Positions 44,419 through 56,474 of a DNA stretch of 64,000 nucleotides are shown here, piece after piece. The stretch covers positions 930,001 to 994,000 of the forward strand of contig NZ_OU745391.1 in NCBI RefSeq assembly GCF_916618895.1. Direction: 5' to 3'. The translations under genes and the position numbers were made by a program. The DNA is from Pseudoclavibacter sp. Marseille-Q3772 (GTDB lineage: Bacteria > Actinomycetota > Actinomycetes > Actinomycetales > Microbacteriaceae). Each line of letters starts with the position of its first letter. The first letter of the stretch is position 1. Below the pieces are notes generated by a model. The model made no database searches. It was given only the letters and a program-made list of their open reading frames with translations, and was not told where the DNA came from.

Positions 44419-45099
44419 ATGTCCGTCTCAGCGCTTTCCGCCAGCACACAGAACTATCTGAAGGCCATATGGGGCCTCACGGAGTGGTCGTCCGCGCAGG
44501 TGACGCCGACGCTGATCGCGGAGCGGACGGGATTAAAGCTCTCCTCCGTCTCTGATGCCGTCCGCAAGCTCGCGTCGCAGGGGCTCGTAGACCACGCGCC
44601 TTACGGGGCGGTGGAGTTGACGGAGACCGGACGTTCGTATGCGTTGGTGATGGTCAGGCGGCATCGCCTCATCGAGGCGTTCCTTGTGAGTGTCCTGGGC
44701 TACTCCTGGGATCAAGTGCACGATGAGGCAGAGCACCTTGAGCATGCGGTGTCAGATTTCATGATCGACCGGATCGATGAGTTTCTGGAGTTCCCCACCC
44801 GCGACCCGCATGGCGACCCCATCCCGTCAGCAGACGGCACCGTACATATCCCAGATGCAACGCAACTGACTACGGTAGGAGCGGGGCACCGTGTTCTGGT
44901 CGAACGCATCTCGGACTCGGACCCCGCGCTCCTACAGTTCTTTCAGGAGCACGGATTTGTGGTCGGAGCGACACTCGATGTCGGCGAAGGGGCGGCCTTT
45001 TCGGATTCGCTTGATGTGCGGGTGGCGGAGGCAGCGTCCTCAGTGGCGTTGGGACGTTCGGCTACGGATGCGCTCTACGTGTCCATCGCAGACGGTTGA
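44419..45099 (+). CDS. DtxR/MntR family metal-dependent regulator (first copy)
   Basis: 226 residues. The winged helix begins STQNYLKAIWGLTEWSSAQV and TPTLIAERTGLKLSSVSDAV, then RKLASQGLVDHAPYGAVELT. The metal-binding dimerisation part has HRLIEAFLVSVLGYSWDQVH, DEAEHLEHAVSDFMIDRIDE and DPHGDPIP, and an SH3-like C-terminus follows. This is the DtxR/IdeR/MntR pattern, likely sensing Mn2+ or Fe2+. It lies convergent with a second DtxR gene, their stops overlapping by 25 bases. The gene's own upstream box could give autoregulation. Confidence 0.9.
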   Translation: MSVSALSASTQNYLKAIWGLTEWSSAQVTPTLIAERTGLKLSSVSDAVRKLASQGLVDHAPYGAVELTETGRSYALVMVRRHRLIEAFLVSVLGYSWDQVHDEAEHLEHAVSDFMIDRIDEFLEFPTRDPHGDPIPSADGTVHIPDATQLTTVGAGHRVLVERISDSDPALLQFFQEHGFVVGATLDVGEGAAFSDSLDVRVAEAASSVALGRSATDALYVSIADG

Positions 45100-45797
45100 G
45101 CCAGCAGTTGCTCCGCTTCTTCGGGGAGTGACCCGCGAAGCGCCCCTATTCCGGCCGGGAGTAGCGTTCCGTGCCATTGTGCCGTGCGGACGTCAGCGAC
45201 GTGCGAACCCGTTGCACTTGCGCGGATCTGCATCCGAGTGCCCGGGGGGAGGTTCCGCTCGTCGAGGAAGGTCAGTATTTCCACAGGCGCGTCGGCGACT
45301 CGCGTGATCACGACCGGAGTCCGGTGCGAGTGAACCAGCTGTCCCAGCGGTGAGTCGGTGAGGGGTTCGATGTCGCCGCCTGGTGTAGGGATGGGTTGCC
45401 CGTAGGGGTCGTGGGTGGGCTCGTCGAGGGAGGCTTCGATCCGCTGGAGAAACCTAGGTGAACTGCTGCCTTCCAGAGCTTCTGCGTTTGTGGCGAGTTC
45501 GCTCCAAGGGAGGTTGAGGATGTCGTGAAGGAAGCAGCGAAGTATTCGATTGGCCCGCACGACCTGTATCGCTTCTAACCGCCCCTCCGGCGTAAGCGAA
45601 ACACTCTTGTACCGTTCGTGTTCGATCAGGCCATCGCCGACGAGACGTTTGACCTGTTCGGAAACGCTTCCCGGAACATGTTGCAGTGCGCGGGCGAGGC
45701 CGGTGATCGTGACCGGCACATGATCGGATTCGGTCAGGGACCAGATCGCACGAAGATACCGCGCTCTGGTCCCTGACCGGTCGCTTTTGCCACGCAT
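45075..45797 (-). CDS. DtxR/MntR family metal-dependent regulator (second copy)
   Basis: 240 residues: winged helix (RARYLRAIWSLTESDHVPVT, ITGLARALQHVPGSVSEQVK, RLVGDGLIEHERYKSVSLTP), dimerisation/metal part (VRANRILRCFLHDILNLPWS, DEPTHDPYGQPIP) and a C-terminal SH3-like region. Some ligand residues differ from the first copy (for example Cys in LRCFLHD, no clear Glu-His pair in the helix after it), so its metal response may differ. It lies 9 bases downstream of the ABC permease and so belongs to that operon, a self-regulated arrangement. Confidence 0.88.
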   Translation of the reverse strand: MRGKSDRSGTRARYLRAIWSLTESDHVPVTITGLARALQHVPGSVSEQVKRLVGDGLIEHERYKSVSLTPEGRLEAIQVVRANRILRCFLHDILNLPWSELATNAEALEGSSSPRFLQRIEASLDEPTHDPYGQPIPTPGGDIEPLTDSPLGQLVHSHRTPVVITRVADAPVEILTFLDERNLPPGTRMQIRASATGSHVADVRTAQWHGTLLPAGIGALRGSLPEEAEQLLAQPSAMDT

Positions 45798-45806
45798 ACG
45801 GGGCCC

Positions 45807-46682
45807 TCACTGAGCAGCGGCGAGCGCTCGGCGACGACGTAAGCTCAGGACTCGGGTTCCGATGAGGCCGTGCCGGGGGCTGAAGAGGTAGACCAGTGCG
45901 AACACGGCCCCCTGGGCGAGGACGACCATGCCTCCGGAGGCGGTGTCGAGGTAGTAGCTCAGGTAGAGGCCAATCACGGCGCAAGCGGCGGAGATGGCGG
46001 GGGCGATGATGAGCATGCGTCCAAACCGGTCGGTGAGGAGGTAGGCGGTGGCTCCTGGGATGATGAGCATCGCGACGACGAGGACCACGCCGACGGCTTG
46101 CAAAGCAACGACCGCGGTCAGTGCGAGGAGGCCGAGGAGGGCGGCACCGAGGAGCTTCGGGTTGAGCCCGATGGCGTGGGCGTGTGTGGGGTCGAAGGCG
46201 TAGAGGGTGAAGTCGCGGCGTTTGCTGATGAGAATGATGAAGGTGATCGCACCGAGGATGATGATCTGGATGAGGTCCGACCAGGAAACGCCGAGCAGGT
46301 TACCGAAGATGATGTGATTCAGGTCGGTCTGCGACGGCGTGACGGAGATCAGCACGAGCCCGAGGGCGAAGAGGGTGGTGAACACGATCCCAATTGCGGC
46401 GTCCTCCTTCACTCTGCTGGTGTCTCTCACCGCTCCGATCAGGGCGACGGCGAGGAAGCCGAAGATCACGGCGCCGAGCGCAAAGGGCGCACCGGCGATG
46501 TAGGCCAGGACGACACCAGGGAGGACGGCGTGGGAGACAGCGTCACCCATGAGCGACCAACCGATCAGGACGAGCCAGCAGGAGAGCACCGCGCACACGA
46601 TCGAGGCGATCAGGGTGGTGGCGAGGGCTCTGACCATGAAGTCGTAGCTGAGGGGTTCGAGGAAGAATTCGATCAGGTTCAT
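45807..46682 (-). CDS. metal ABC transporter permease (MntB/SitC/ZnuB type)
   Basis: 291 residues with eight or nine hydrophobic helices and the ABC-3 family pattern (MVRALATTLIASIVCAVLSC, GWSLMGDAVSHAVLPGVVLA, FDPTHAHAIGLN). The GDAVSHAVLPG loop is the coupling helix to the ATPase. The start ATG overlaps the stop of the ATPase gene as TGATG. Imports Mn2+, Fe2+ or Zn2+; the MntR-like neighbours and nrdIEF favour manganese, which is inference. It precedes the second regulator gene. Confidence 0.9.
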   Translation of the reverse strand: MNLIEFFLEPLSYDFMVRALATTLIASIVCAVLSCWLVLIGWSLMGDAVSHAVLPGVVLAYIAGAPFALGAVIFGFLAVALIGAVRDTSRVKEDAAIGIVFTTLFALGLVLISVTPSQTDLNHIIFGNLLGVSWSDLIQIIILGAITFIILISKRRDFTLYAFDPTHAHAIGLNPKLLGAALLGLLALTAVVALQAVGVVLVVAMLIIPGATAYLLTDRFGRMLIIAPAISAACAVIGLYLSYYLDTASGGMVVLAQGAVFALVYLFSPRHGLIGTRVLSLRRRRALAAAQ

Positions 46683-47419
46683 CAGTTGTCGCCTCGGTTC
46701 ATGACGTCCAGGCCGAAGGCCAGGGCAAGGTTGTCGGGCTGGAGCACCAGGCCGGGTTCGCCGTGCATGAGCACGCGCCGCATGAGTAGAATGGCCTCGT
46801 CGGCCAGGTCGGGTAATGCGTGGAGGTCGTGGGTTGAGACGAGGATCGTTGCTCCGTCGCCGGCGAATTCGCGCAGCAGACGGGTGATGGTCGCTTCGGA
46901 GCGCTTGTCGACGCCAGCGAATGGCTCGTCCAGCAGCAGGATCGTCGCGCCTTGCGCGATGCCGCGTGCCACGAAGGCGCGCTTCTTTTGGCCGCCTGAG
47001 AGTTGCCCGATCTGTCTATTTGCATATTCAGTGAGTTCCACCCGTTCCAACGCGTGATCAACGGCGTCATGGTCGGCTTTCCTCGCGTGGCGGGTGAAGC
47101 CCATGTGGCCGTAGCGTCCGGTCATGACGACGTCGCGCACCGTTACCGGGAAGGCCCAGTCCACGTCCTCACTCTGCGGCACGTAGCCCACGACGCCCGA
47201 TTTGCGTGCTTTCGCGGGATTCTCACCCTCAACGCGCACAGTTCCGGAGTCGGGACGCAGGAGCCCCATGATGGTCTTGAACAGAGTGGATTTTCCAGAT
47301 CCGTTCATCCCGATGAGTCCACATACGCGCCCGGCTTGGATGTCGAGGCTGGCGTGATCGAGGGCGAGGACCTCACCGTAGTGCACTGTGACGTCGTGCA
47401 CTGAGATCGCTGCGGTCAT
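46682..47419 (-). CDS. metal ABC transporter ATP-binding protein
   Basis: 245 residues with Walker A GLIGMNGSGKSTLFKTIMGL, a Q-loop VPQSEDVDW, the signature IGQLSGGQKKRAFVARGIAQ, and Walker B ATILLLDEPFAGVDKRSEAT, then the H-switch TILVSTHDLHALPD. The start overlaps the stop of the binding-protein gene as ATGA (47416-47419), and its own stop overlaps the permease start. It powers uptake of a divalent metal together with the neighbours. Confidence 0.93.
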   Translation of the reverse strand: MTAAISVHDVTVHYGEVLALDHASLDIQAGRVCGLIGMNGSGKSTLFKTIMGLLRPDSGTVRVEGENPAKARKSGVVGYVPQSEDVDWAFPVTVRDVVMTGRYGHMGFTRHARKADHDAVDHALERVELTEYANRQIGQLSGGQKKRAFVARGIAQGATILLLDEPFAGVDKRSEATITRLLREFAGDGATILVSTHDLHALPDLADEAILLMRRVLMHGEPGLVLQPDNLALAFGLDVMNRGDN

Positions 47420-48369
47420 GACTGCTGTCCGGTCAGGGCGTCGATGATGACGGTCGCGTCATGGCGAATGAGGTCGAGGTAGGTCGGCACCGGGCCGTCG
47501 GCTTCAGAGAGAGAGTCCACGTAGAGTGTGCCGCCGAAGACTGCATCGGTGGCCTCGACGACCTGCTGCATGGGTGCATCTGAAACGGTGGACTCGCAGA
47601 ACACAGCGGGTACGTCGTTGGCGCGCACGAACTCGATCGCCGAAGTGATCTGCTGCGGCGTGGCCTGTTGCTCAGCGTTCACGGCCCAGATGTACTTCTC
47701 GGTCAGCCCGGCATCACGAGCGAGGTACGAGAACGCGCCCTCGCAGGTCACCAAAGCCCGCTGATTGGCAGGCAAAACTGATAGTTCCTCGACAAGTTCG
47801 TCTTGCACGCTCTGAAGCTCAGCCTTGTACGCCTCTCCGTTGGCCTCAAATGCGCTCGCGTTCTCTGGGTCGAGCTCGCTGAACGCCTCGATCATGTTGT
47901 CGACGTAGATCTGCACGTTCACTGGGCTCATCCACGCGTGCGGGTTCGGCAACCCGGCATAGGCGTCCTCACTGATATCTATCGTCTCGACTCCTTCGCT
48001 GACGACGACGTGAGGCACGTCCAGTCCCTCAACGAACTGCCCGAACCATGCTTCGAGGTTCATCCCGTTGTCAAGAATGAGGTCGGCTTCGGAGGCCTTT
48101 CGAATGTCCCCCGGCGTGGGCTCGTAACCGTGGATCTCCGCGCCAACCTTCGTGATCGACTCCACGCGCAAGTGGTCGCCGGCCACGTTCTCAGCAATGT
48201 CCGCGAGGACGGTGAAGGTGGTCAGTACCACCGGGCGTTCGTCGGCTGCGGCGTCGGTACCGCTGCCGGCACTGCTGCAGGCGGCGAGGCTGATCGTGAG
48301 TGCCGATGCTGCCAACAAAGCGAGCGAGCGTCGGATGGATCCTGGGGATCGGGGTGTGCTGCGGTTCAT
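47416..48369 (-). CDS. metal ABC transporter substrate-binding lipoprotein
   Basis: 317 residues of the ZnuA/TroA/SitA cluster A-I family. A lipoprotein signal peptide ends LTISLAACSSAGSG (lipobox LAAC). Metal-ligand regions: GAEIHGYEPTPGDIRKASEA with the first His, GLPNPHAWMSPVNVQIYVDN with the second His, and the later Glu and Asp segments (FCESTVSDAPMQQVVEA, YVDSLSEADGPV). The His-Glu-Asp-type pattern leans to Mn2+/Fe2+ over Zn2+. Transcribed from a promoter at 48373-48401, with very little 5' UTR. Confidence 0.9.
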   Translation of the reverse strand: MNRSTPRSPGSIRRSLALLAASALTISLAACSSAGSGTDAAADERPVVLTTFTVLADIAENVAGDHLRVESITKVGAEIHGYEPTPGDIRKASEADLILDNGMNLEAWFGQFVEGLDVPHVVVSEGVETIDISEDAYAGLPNPHAWMSPVNVQIYVDNMIEAFSELDPENASAFEANGEAYKAELQSVQDELVEELSVLPANQRALVTCEGAFSYLARDAGLTEKYIWAVNAEQQATPQQITSAIEFVRANDVPAVFCESTVSDAPMQQVVEATDAVFGGTLYVDSLSEADGPVPTYLDLIRHDATVIIDALTGQQS

Positions 48370-48372
48370 GCT

Positions 48373-48401
48373 CTATAAGTCCTTCATGTCAGGGTGTTCA
48401 A
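48373..48401 (-). promoter_or_regulatory. promoter of the metal ABC operon
   Basis: On the minus strand TTGAAC (48396-48401) and TTATAG (48373-48378) are separated by exactly 17 bases. The ATG lies only three bases after the -10 element, so a transcript starting at the usual distance would be leaderless or nearly so. A sequence GGCAGTACC upstream is also found before the first DtxR gene. Confidence 0.65.
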
Positions 48402-48427
48402 TGGTCGCGTCTGCGGTACTGCCCACA

Positions 48428-50293
48428 TCATTGGGCAATATCCGACGCTGGGTCGGAGGCGAGTGGTTGGAGAGTTTCAGCGACACGATGATGTGCATCC
48501 CAGATGGCTTGTGGGAGGTCTCGCAGGTTCGAGAGGTGCCCATGTCGGTGCTGCATTTCCTCGGCCCAGCGCTTCGTGTCGATTCGCAGCAGCCGGTCAA
48601 GATCCTCTGCGGGAACATCGAGGCCGGTGAGGTCGAGTTCTTCCGCTGTGGGGAGGACGCCTACTGGCGTGGGCTGCCCGTGGGCGTCCCCTGCGCGGTA
48701 GCGGAAGAGCCAGTTCAGCGCGCGGAGGTTCTCGCGGTAGCCAGGCCAGAGGTAGTGGCCGTCTTCGGGGTCGCGCTGGAACCAGTTGACGTGCGCGAAT
48801 ACCGGCAGCTCCCGCGCCTGGCTGAGGAGGCTCAGCCAGTGCTTCGCGTAGCGGCCTTCTGAGTAGGAGAAGAAGGGTCGCATCGACATAGGGTCGTATC
48901 TGAGTTGCCCGTCGACGCCCTCCGCGGCGAAGGTCGCCTCCGCGCCCAGGGTGAGGCCGTCGTAGACGCCGACCGCGAGGTCGTCGATGGCGCGGATCAG
49001 GGGTTCGCGGTCGCGGGTGCGACCGCCGAAGATGATCGCATCGATCACAACACCTGCAGGGTCTGCGGCATCGGCGGCGAGGTTCGGGATGCGTTCGAGG
49101 GGAATCGTGAAACGGCTGTTCGGGTGCGCCCACGGAGCATCCTGCTGGTCAGATCTGCGGTCGGCGATAGGGGCTCCTGTCCAGTCGAGCCAGCCCTCCA
49201 GTTCCGCAGGAGGCTGGGGGGTGAGACCCTCCCACCACACGTCGCCAGTGAGACGGTTGTAGGCGGTATTGGTGAAGATCGTGCCGGAGCCCTCCGCGAT
49301 CGCAGCCATCGCCGTCGGGTTCGTACGCTCGTTCGTGTCTTTCGCCACCCCGAACGCGCCGTTCTCGGGGTTGATCGCCCGCAAGCGGCCCTCGTCGTCG
49401 ATCCACAACCAGGCAATATCGTCGCCGTAGAAGTCAACCCGGTACCGATCTCCGAGCGTGTCCGGCGGCAATGTCATCGCGAGGTTGGTCTTACCCGACG
49501 CGCTCGGAAACCCGCCGCAGACGTGAGAGGTGGCACCGGTTTCGAGGTCGCGGATGCCTAACAGGAGGAACTGTTCGGCGAGGAACTTGCCCGAGAGGTA
49601 GCCGTCGTAGGAGGCCTGGCGGAGGCCGTGAGCGATTTTCCCGAGAAGTGCGTTGCCGCCGTATGCGGAGCCGTAATGGAGGATCGTGCGCTCGTCGGCG
49701 ATGGTCGCGAACAGGCGCGCATCCTCCGGGGTGCCGTGCATGAGCGTGTCGGGATCGCCGGTGACCTGCACGCCGCGGACGAAGAAGTTCGGGTCGGTGA
49801 GCCCGTCGAAGTGTTCGAGGCCGACGCGGGTCATGCGGATCATCTGCAGCACCACGGTGCGATCATCAGTCAGCTCCACCCCGGCCGCGTAGGCCGCGAG
49901 CGGCGTGCCGGGCGGCGCCATCAGATAGGGAACGACGTACATCGTCTTCCCACGAGAGGCCCCGCGCATCCGCTCGACAATGAGCGGCTTCACCTCGCTC
50001 ACTGGCTGCCAGTTGTTGTAGCGGCCGCGATCGGCAGGATTCGAGGTTGCGACGACAGTGCGCTCTTCAGAGCGGGCGGTGTCCTTCGGGTTGGATCTGG
50101 CATAGTACCGGCCCACACCAGCGGGCAGCAGTTCACCTGCGGCGAGGGCTTCGCCGATGAGCCGCGCGTCATCGGCAGCCGAGACGAGCTCGATCCGCTC
50201 GGGATCGGTGACCTCGGCCCACTCCTCCACGAATGCACGGATGCTCTCATTGTCAATCTCGGCAGGTATCGGGATTCGGCTCTCATCAGCCAT
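48428..50293 (-). CDS. pckG: GTP-dependent phosphoenolpyruvate carboxykinase
   Basis: Converts oxaloacetate plus GTP to phosphoenolpyruvate, the first step of gluconeogenesis. 621 residues from the ATG at 50293 (AAGGAG upstream). The P-loop GGFPSASGKTNLAMTLPPDT, the DDIAWLWIDDEGRLRAINPE block, TMYVVPYLMAPPGTPLAAYA, and NPNSRFTIPLERIPN-like region are visible, typical of the GTP class. The enzyme needs Mn2+ in most organisms, in line with the neighbours. It is divergent from nrdI. A second chromosomal copy may exist outside this window. Confidence 0.93.
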   Translation of the reverse strand: MADESRIPIPAEIDNESIRAFVEEWAEVTDPERIELVSAADDARLIGEALAAGELLPAGVGRYYARSNPKDTARSEERTVVATSNPADRGRYNNWQPVSEVKPLIVERMRGASRGKTMYVVPYLMAPPGTPLAAYAAGVELTDDRTVVLQMIRMTRVGLEHFDGLTDPNFFVRGVQVTGDPDTLMHGTPEDARLFATIADERTILHYGSAYGGNALLGKIAHGLRQASYDGYLSGKFLAEQFLLLGIRDLETGATSHVCGGFPSASGKTNLAMTLPPDTLGDRYRVDFYGDDIAWLWIDDEGRLRAINPENGAFGVAKDTNERTNPTAMAAIAEGSGTIFTNTAYNRLTGDVWWEGLTPQPPAELEGWLDWTGAPIADRRSDQQDAPWAHPNSRFTIPLERIPNLAADAADPAGVVIDAIIFGGRTRDREPLIRAIDDLAVGVYDGLTLGAEATFAAEGVDGQLRYDPMSMRPFFSYSEGRYAKHWLSLLSQARELPVFAHVNWFQRDPEDGHYLWPGYRENLRALNWLFRYRAGDAHGQPTPVGVLPTAEELDLTGLDVPAEDLDRLLRIDTKRWAEEMQHRHGHLSNLRDLPQAIWDAHHRVAETLQPLASDPASDIAQ

Positions 50294-50393
50294 GTGACAC
50301 TCCTTCTTCTCTCTTTTCGCGTCTGAGCGCGTCCGACGACCGTCCTGCCCACAGTCACAGATCATCTGCGCACTTCACTCTAATATTCGGCGT

Positions 50394-50436
50394 GCCGTAG
50401 TTTCAAATGTTGGCGTGTCGTAGATCGGGGAACTAC
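50394..50436. promoter_or_regulatory. repeat-rich control region between pckG and nrdI
   Basis: Two imperfect palindromes: 50394-50414 (starting GCCGTAGTT and ending GTTGGC, like the box at 44385) and GTAG-N9-CTAC at 50420-50436. GGCGTGYCGTAG occurs as a direct repeat 23 bases apart. Candidate operators for a DtxR-type or NrdR-type regulator; which one is not settled. Confidence 0.45.
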
Positions 50437-50538
50437 AGTGATGTTATTACTAGATACGCCGCTCCAAACTCTGGTGAGGCACAACATGTAGTGGTTGCTG
50501 GCGGGGCGCGTCGCAACCGAAGAGCGAGGAGGATCACC

Positions 50539-51038
50539 ATGCCAGCCCTATCCGAGTCCCGGCGCGAAGCGCCCTCTGTGCACGAACTTGCCGCCGCCCG
50601 GTCGCCTGATCTGGTGTTCTTTTCGAGTGTTTCGGAGAACACTCGTCGCTTCGTCGACCGGCTCGACCGGCCCGCGGTTCGTGTTCCGCTGCGGCCACGG
50701 GTGGAGGGGTTGATCCGGGTTACACGGCCGTTTGTGCTCGTTGTCCCCACGTACGGCGGAGGGGAACGAGCTGGGGCGGTACCGAAGCAGGTAATCCAGT
50801 TTCTGAACGACCCCGCTAACCGGGCACTCATACGTGGCGTCATCACAGCGGGGAACACGAACTTCGGCGAGCACTACTGCCTCGCCGGTCCCGTCATCTC
50901 CGCGAAATGCCAGGTCCCGGAGCTGTACCGCTTCGAGCTGCTCGGCACGCAGCGCGACATCGAACACGTGAAGAACGGCCTGACCCGCTTCTGGGAGCAG
51001 GCCTCCAAAAACCCGACATCCATTGAGAGGAAGACCGC

Positions 51039-51042
<4 letters not shown>
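50539..51042 (+). CDS. nrdI: class Ib RNR flavodoxin-like protein NrdI
   Basis: 167 residues from an ATG with GAGGAGG upstream; the longer frame to 50407 covers control DNA. It shows the NrdI pattern: [60 protein letters not shown] and [13 protein letters not shown]. NrdI is a flavoprotein that supplies superoxide to load Mn2 into NrdF with a tyrosyl radical. An ATGA overlap joins it to nrdE. Confidence 0.94.
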
Positions 51043-54521
<3,479 letters not shown>

Positions 54522-54550
54522 TATCACTTCGAAGAAAGAGAACACCGCCA

Positions 54551-55132
54551 ATGACAAAGAACATCAACGTAATCATCGGGAGCCTACGCCGGGGCTCTTA
54601 CGCGCGCAAGATCGCCCACAACGCCATCGACTACTTCCCCGAAGGTTACAAAGCAAGCATCCTTGAGATCCGTGACCTCCCTCTGTACGACTTCGATTAC
54701 GACGACCCCGAAGTTGCCGACGTGCGAGTCCCAGAGGAGTACACGGCATTTCGAGAGGCAATCAAGGCTTCCGATGGCATCCTGTTCGTCACGCCAGAGA
54801 ACAATCGCACCATTCCCGCATGCCTCAAGAACGCCATCGACATCGGTTCCAAACCCAATGGAGATGTCGCATGGAAGAACCTACCAGCCGGCATCATTAG
54901 CCACTCGGTGGGCCGCATGGGCGGCTACAGCTCACAGAAGAACCTTCGCCTCGCCTTGTCATACTTCGACATGCCGACGCCGGGCCAACCAGAGGTGTTT
55001 CTCGCGCAATCACCCACCCTTTTCGATGAAGAGGATCGGCTCAATGAAGGCACTGCGCAGTTCCTCCAAGACTACGTAGATCGCTTCGTCGGCATCATCG
55101 ACAGACAGCTCGAAGCAAGCGGCAACGGGTGA
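54551..55132 (+). CDS. NADPH-dependent FMN reductase family protein
   Basis: 193 residues, flavodoxin-like fold: NVIIGSLRRGSYARKIAHNA with the FMN phosphate loop, RDLPLYDFDYDDP, FVTPENNRTIPACLKNAIDI, and GIISHSVGRMGGYSSQKNL. These match NAD(P)H-dependent FMN reductases/quinone reductases (YieF/ArsH-like). It could supply electrons to NrdI or protect against oxidants; the first is speculation from position 3' of nrdF. A 9-bp hairpin follows the gene at 55227-55256. Confidence 0.85.
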   Translation: MTKNINVIIGSLRRGSYARKIAHNAIDYFPEGYKASILEIRDLPLYDFDYDDPEVADVRVPEEYTAFREAIKASDGILFVTPENNRTIPACLKNAIDIGSKPNGDVAWKNLPAGIISHSVGRMGGYSSQKNLRLALSYFDMPTPGQPEVFLAQSPTLFDEEDRLNEGTAQFLQDYVDRFVGIIDRQLEASGNG

Positions 55133-55226
55133 TTATCGAATCCCGATGCAGGGCATCGATCATGGCTCGAATGGGGCCGTCCCTAAGCCGATGCCTTGGG
55201 CGCTGATGAATGCAAGCAGCCACAGG

Positions 55227-55256
55227 TTCCGCGGAATCGCGAGGGAATCCGCGGAA
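55227..55256. terminator. hairpin terminator after the FMN reductase gene
   Basis: TTCCGCGGA at 55227-55235 and TCCGCGGAA at 55248-55256 form a perfect 9-bp stem with a 12-base loop, between the reductase gene and the IS element. Confidence 0.6.
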
Positions 55257-55323
55257 CTTCACCCCCATCCTTGTCCGCACGCGTAGCGATCACACACCAA
55301 TTCCGCCTGTTGAGCCGCCCCCT

Positions 55324-56202
55324 TCATTCGGTCCGGACGTTCTGTGAGTCGTCGGTTTCCATTTGATGGGTGCACTGCCGAGCGTACTCGGCTGGGGTTA
55401 GGTAGCCGAGCGAGGAGTGCCGGCGGTGGTGGTTGTACTCGTCCTTCCAGTCGCCGATGATGACCTGTGCGTGCAGCAGCGAGTAGAAGCTGTTGATGTT
55501 GAGGCACTCGTCGCGGATCCGGCTGTTGAACGACTCGACGTACCCGTTGCGCCACGGCGAGCCCGGAGGGATGTAGGACAGGCCGGTGCGGGTGCCAGCC
55601 CAGTCGGCCATCGCCTCGCTGATGAACTCCGGCCCGTTGTCCGACCTGAGCACCGCCGGGGCGCCCCGGGCGGCGACGAGGTCCTCGAGGTGGGCGGTGA
55701 GTCGGTCGGCGGTAATCGAGCGCTCCACGAGGCCGCCGATGCACTCCCGGGTGTGTTCGTCGACGATCGAGCAGATCTTGATCAATCGTCCGTGCTCGTC
55801 GGCGTCGAACTGGAAGTCCACCGCCCACACCACGTTCGGCGCGTCCGCCGTCGGCGCGTCGACGGTCGAGGACCCGACGCGCTTGCGTCGACGCCGCTGC
55901 GGGACCCGGAGCCCTTCGTCACGCCACAGGCGTTGGATCTTCTTGTGGTTCACCACCCACCCCTCGGCGCGGGCGTCGTGATACGCCCGCCGATACCCGT
56001 AGCGGGGATGGTCCTTCGCCCAGGCGCGCAGCCACTCCCTGAGCGCCCGATCCGGGTCCGTGACCGTGTCGCCCTTGAGCGGTCGCCGGTACGCGGAGCG
56101 GCTCAGCCCGACCAGACGGCACGCCATCCGTTCGCTCACCCGCAACTTGCGCTTGAGGTGATCGACGGCGGCGCGGCGCCTGTCCGGGCTTAGAAGTTTC
56201 CC
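55324..56202 (-). CDS. IS3-family transposase OrfB (in the -1 frame)
   Basis: The frame is open from the slippery site at 56196-56202 to 55324, giving ~292 residues; a stand-alone start is GTG at 56145. The catalytic DDE residues are in VVWAVDFQFDADEHGRLIKI, VLRSDNGPEFISEAMADW and WRNGYVESFNSRIRDECLNI. N-terminal HTH-like and rve core are complete. It is normally made as an OrfAB fusion by ribosomal frameshift. The element appears intact, so it may still move. Confidence 0.88.
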   Translation of the reverse strand, partial: GKLLSPDRRRAAVDHLKRKLRVSERMACRLVGLSRSAYRRPLKGDTVTDPDRALREWLRAWAKDHPRYGYRRAYHDARAEGWVVNHKKIQRLWRDEGLRVPQRRRRKRVGSSTVDAPTADAPNVVWAVDFQFDADEHGRLIKICSIVDEHTRECIGGLVERSITADRLTAHLEDLVAARGAPAVLRSDNGPEFISEAMADWAGTRTGLSYIPPGSPWRNGYVESFNSRIRDECLNINSFYSLLHAQVIIGDWKDEYNHHRRHSSLGYLTPAEYARQCTHQMETDDSQNVRTE

Positions 56203-56474
56203 TCAGCCAGCTCCTTGAGCGCGGCCTTCTCCAGCTCCGCTTCCGCGAGCAGACGCTTCAGGGTCGCGTTCTGCTTCTCCAACTCCTTCAGACGCTTTGC
56301 GTCGTCGGCCTTGAGGCCGCCGTACTGGTTCCGCCACCGGTAGTACGTCTGCTCGGACACCCCCAGCTCCCGGCACACCGCCGCGACGTCCTGACCATCG
56401 GTGAGCATCCTGTCGGCCTGCCCGAGCTTACGGACGACCTGCTCCGGGGTGTGACGCTTCCTGCTGTTCGTCAT
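56190..56474 (-). CDS. IS3-family transposase OrfA
   Basis: 94 residues from the ATG at 56474. A helix-turn-helix (DGQDVAAVCRELGVSEQTYY then RWRNQYGG) and a leucine-zipper coiled coil (DAKRLKELEKQNATLKRLLA) are visible, as in IS3 OrfA. It ends GNF followed by TAA inside the shift region. Together with OrfB it forms the full transposase. Confidence 0.85.
   Translation of the reverse strand: MTNSRKRHTPEQVVRKLGQADRMLTDGQDVAAVCRELGVSEQTYYRWRNQYGGLKADDAKRLKELEKQNATLKRLLAEAELEKAALKELAEGNF
56196..56202 (-). promoter_or_regulatory. programmed -1 frameshift heptamer
   Basis: On the minus strand the sequence is GGGAAAC, read G GGA AAC in the OrfA frame, four codons before... the OrfA stop two codons later. 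It fits the X-XXY-YYZ slippery rule, and the -1 frame runs directly into OrfB after a TGA just upstream. Confidence 0.75.

Noticed and set aside
45870..47057. 395-codon plus-strand ORF opposite the metal permease and ATPase genes
   Set aside because: The product is an extreme Glu/Gly/Asp-rich chain produced by reading membrane-protein codons in reverse. The opposite strand has complete ABC transporter motifs.
55417..56193. 258-codon plus-strand ORF inside the IS element
   Set aside because: Antisense of OrfB, which has a complete DDE core.
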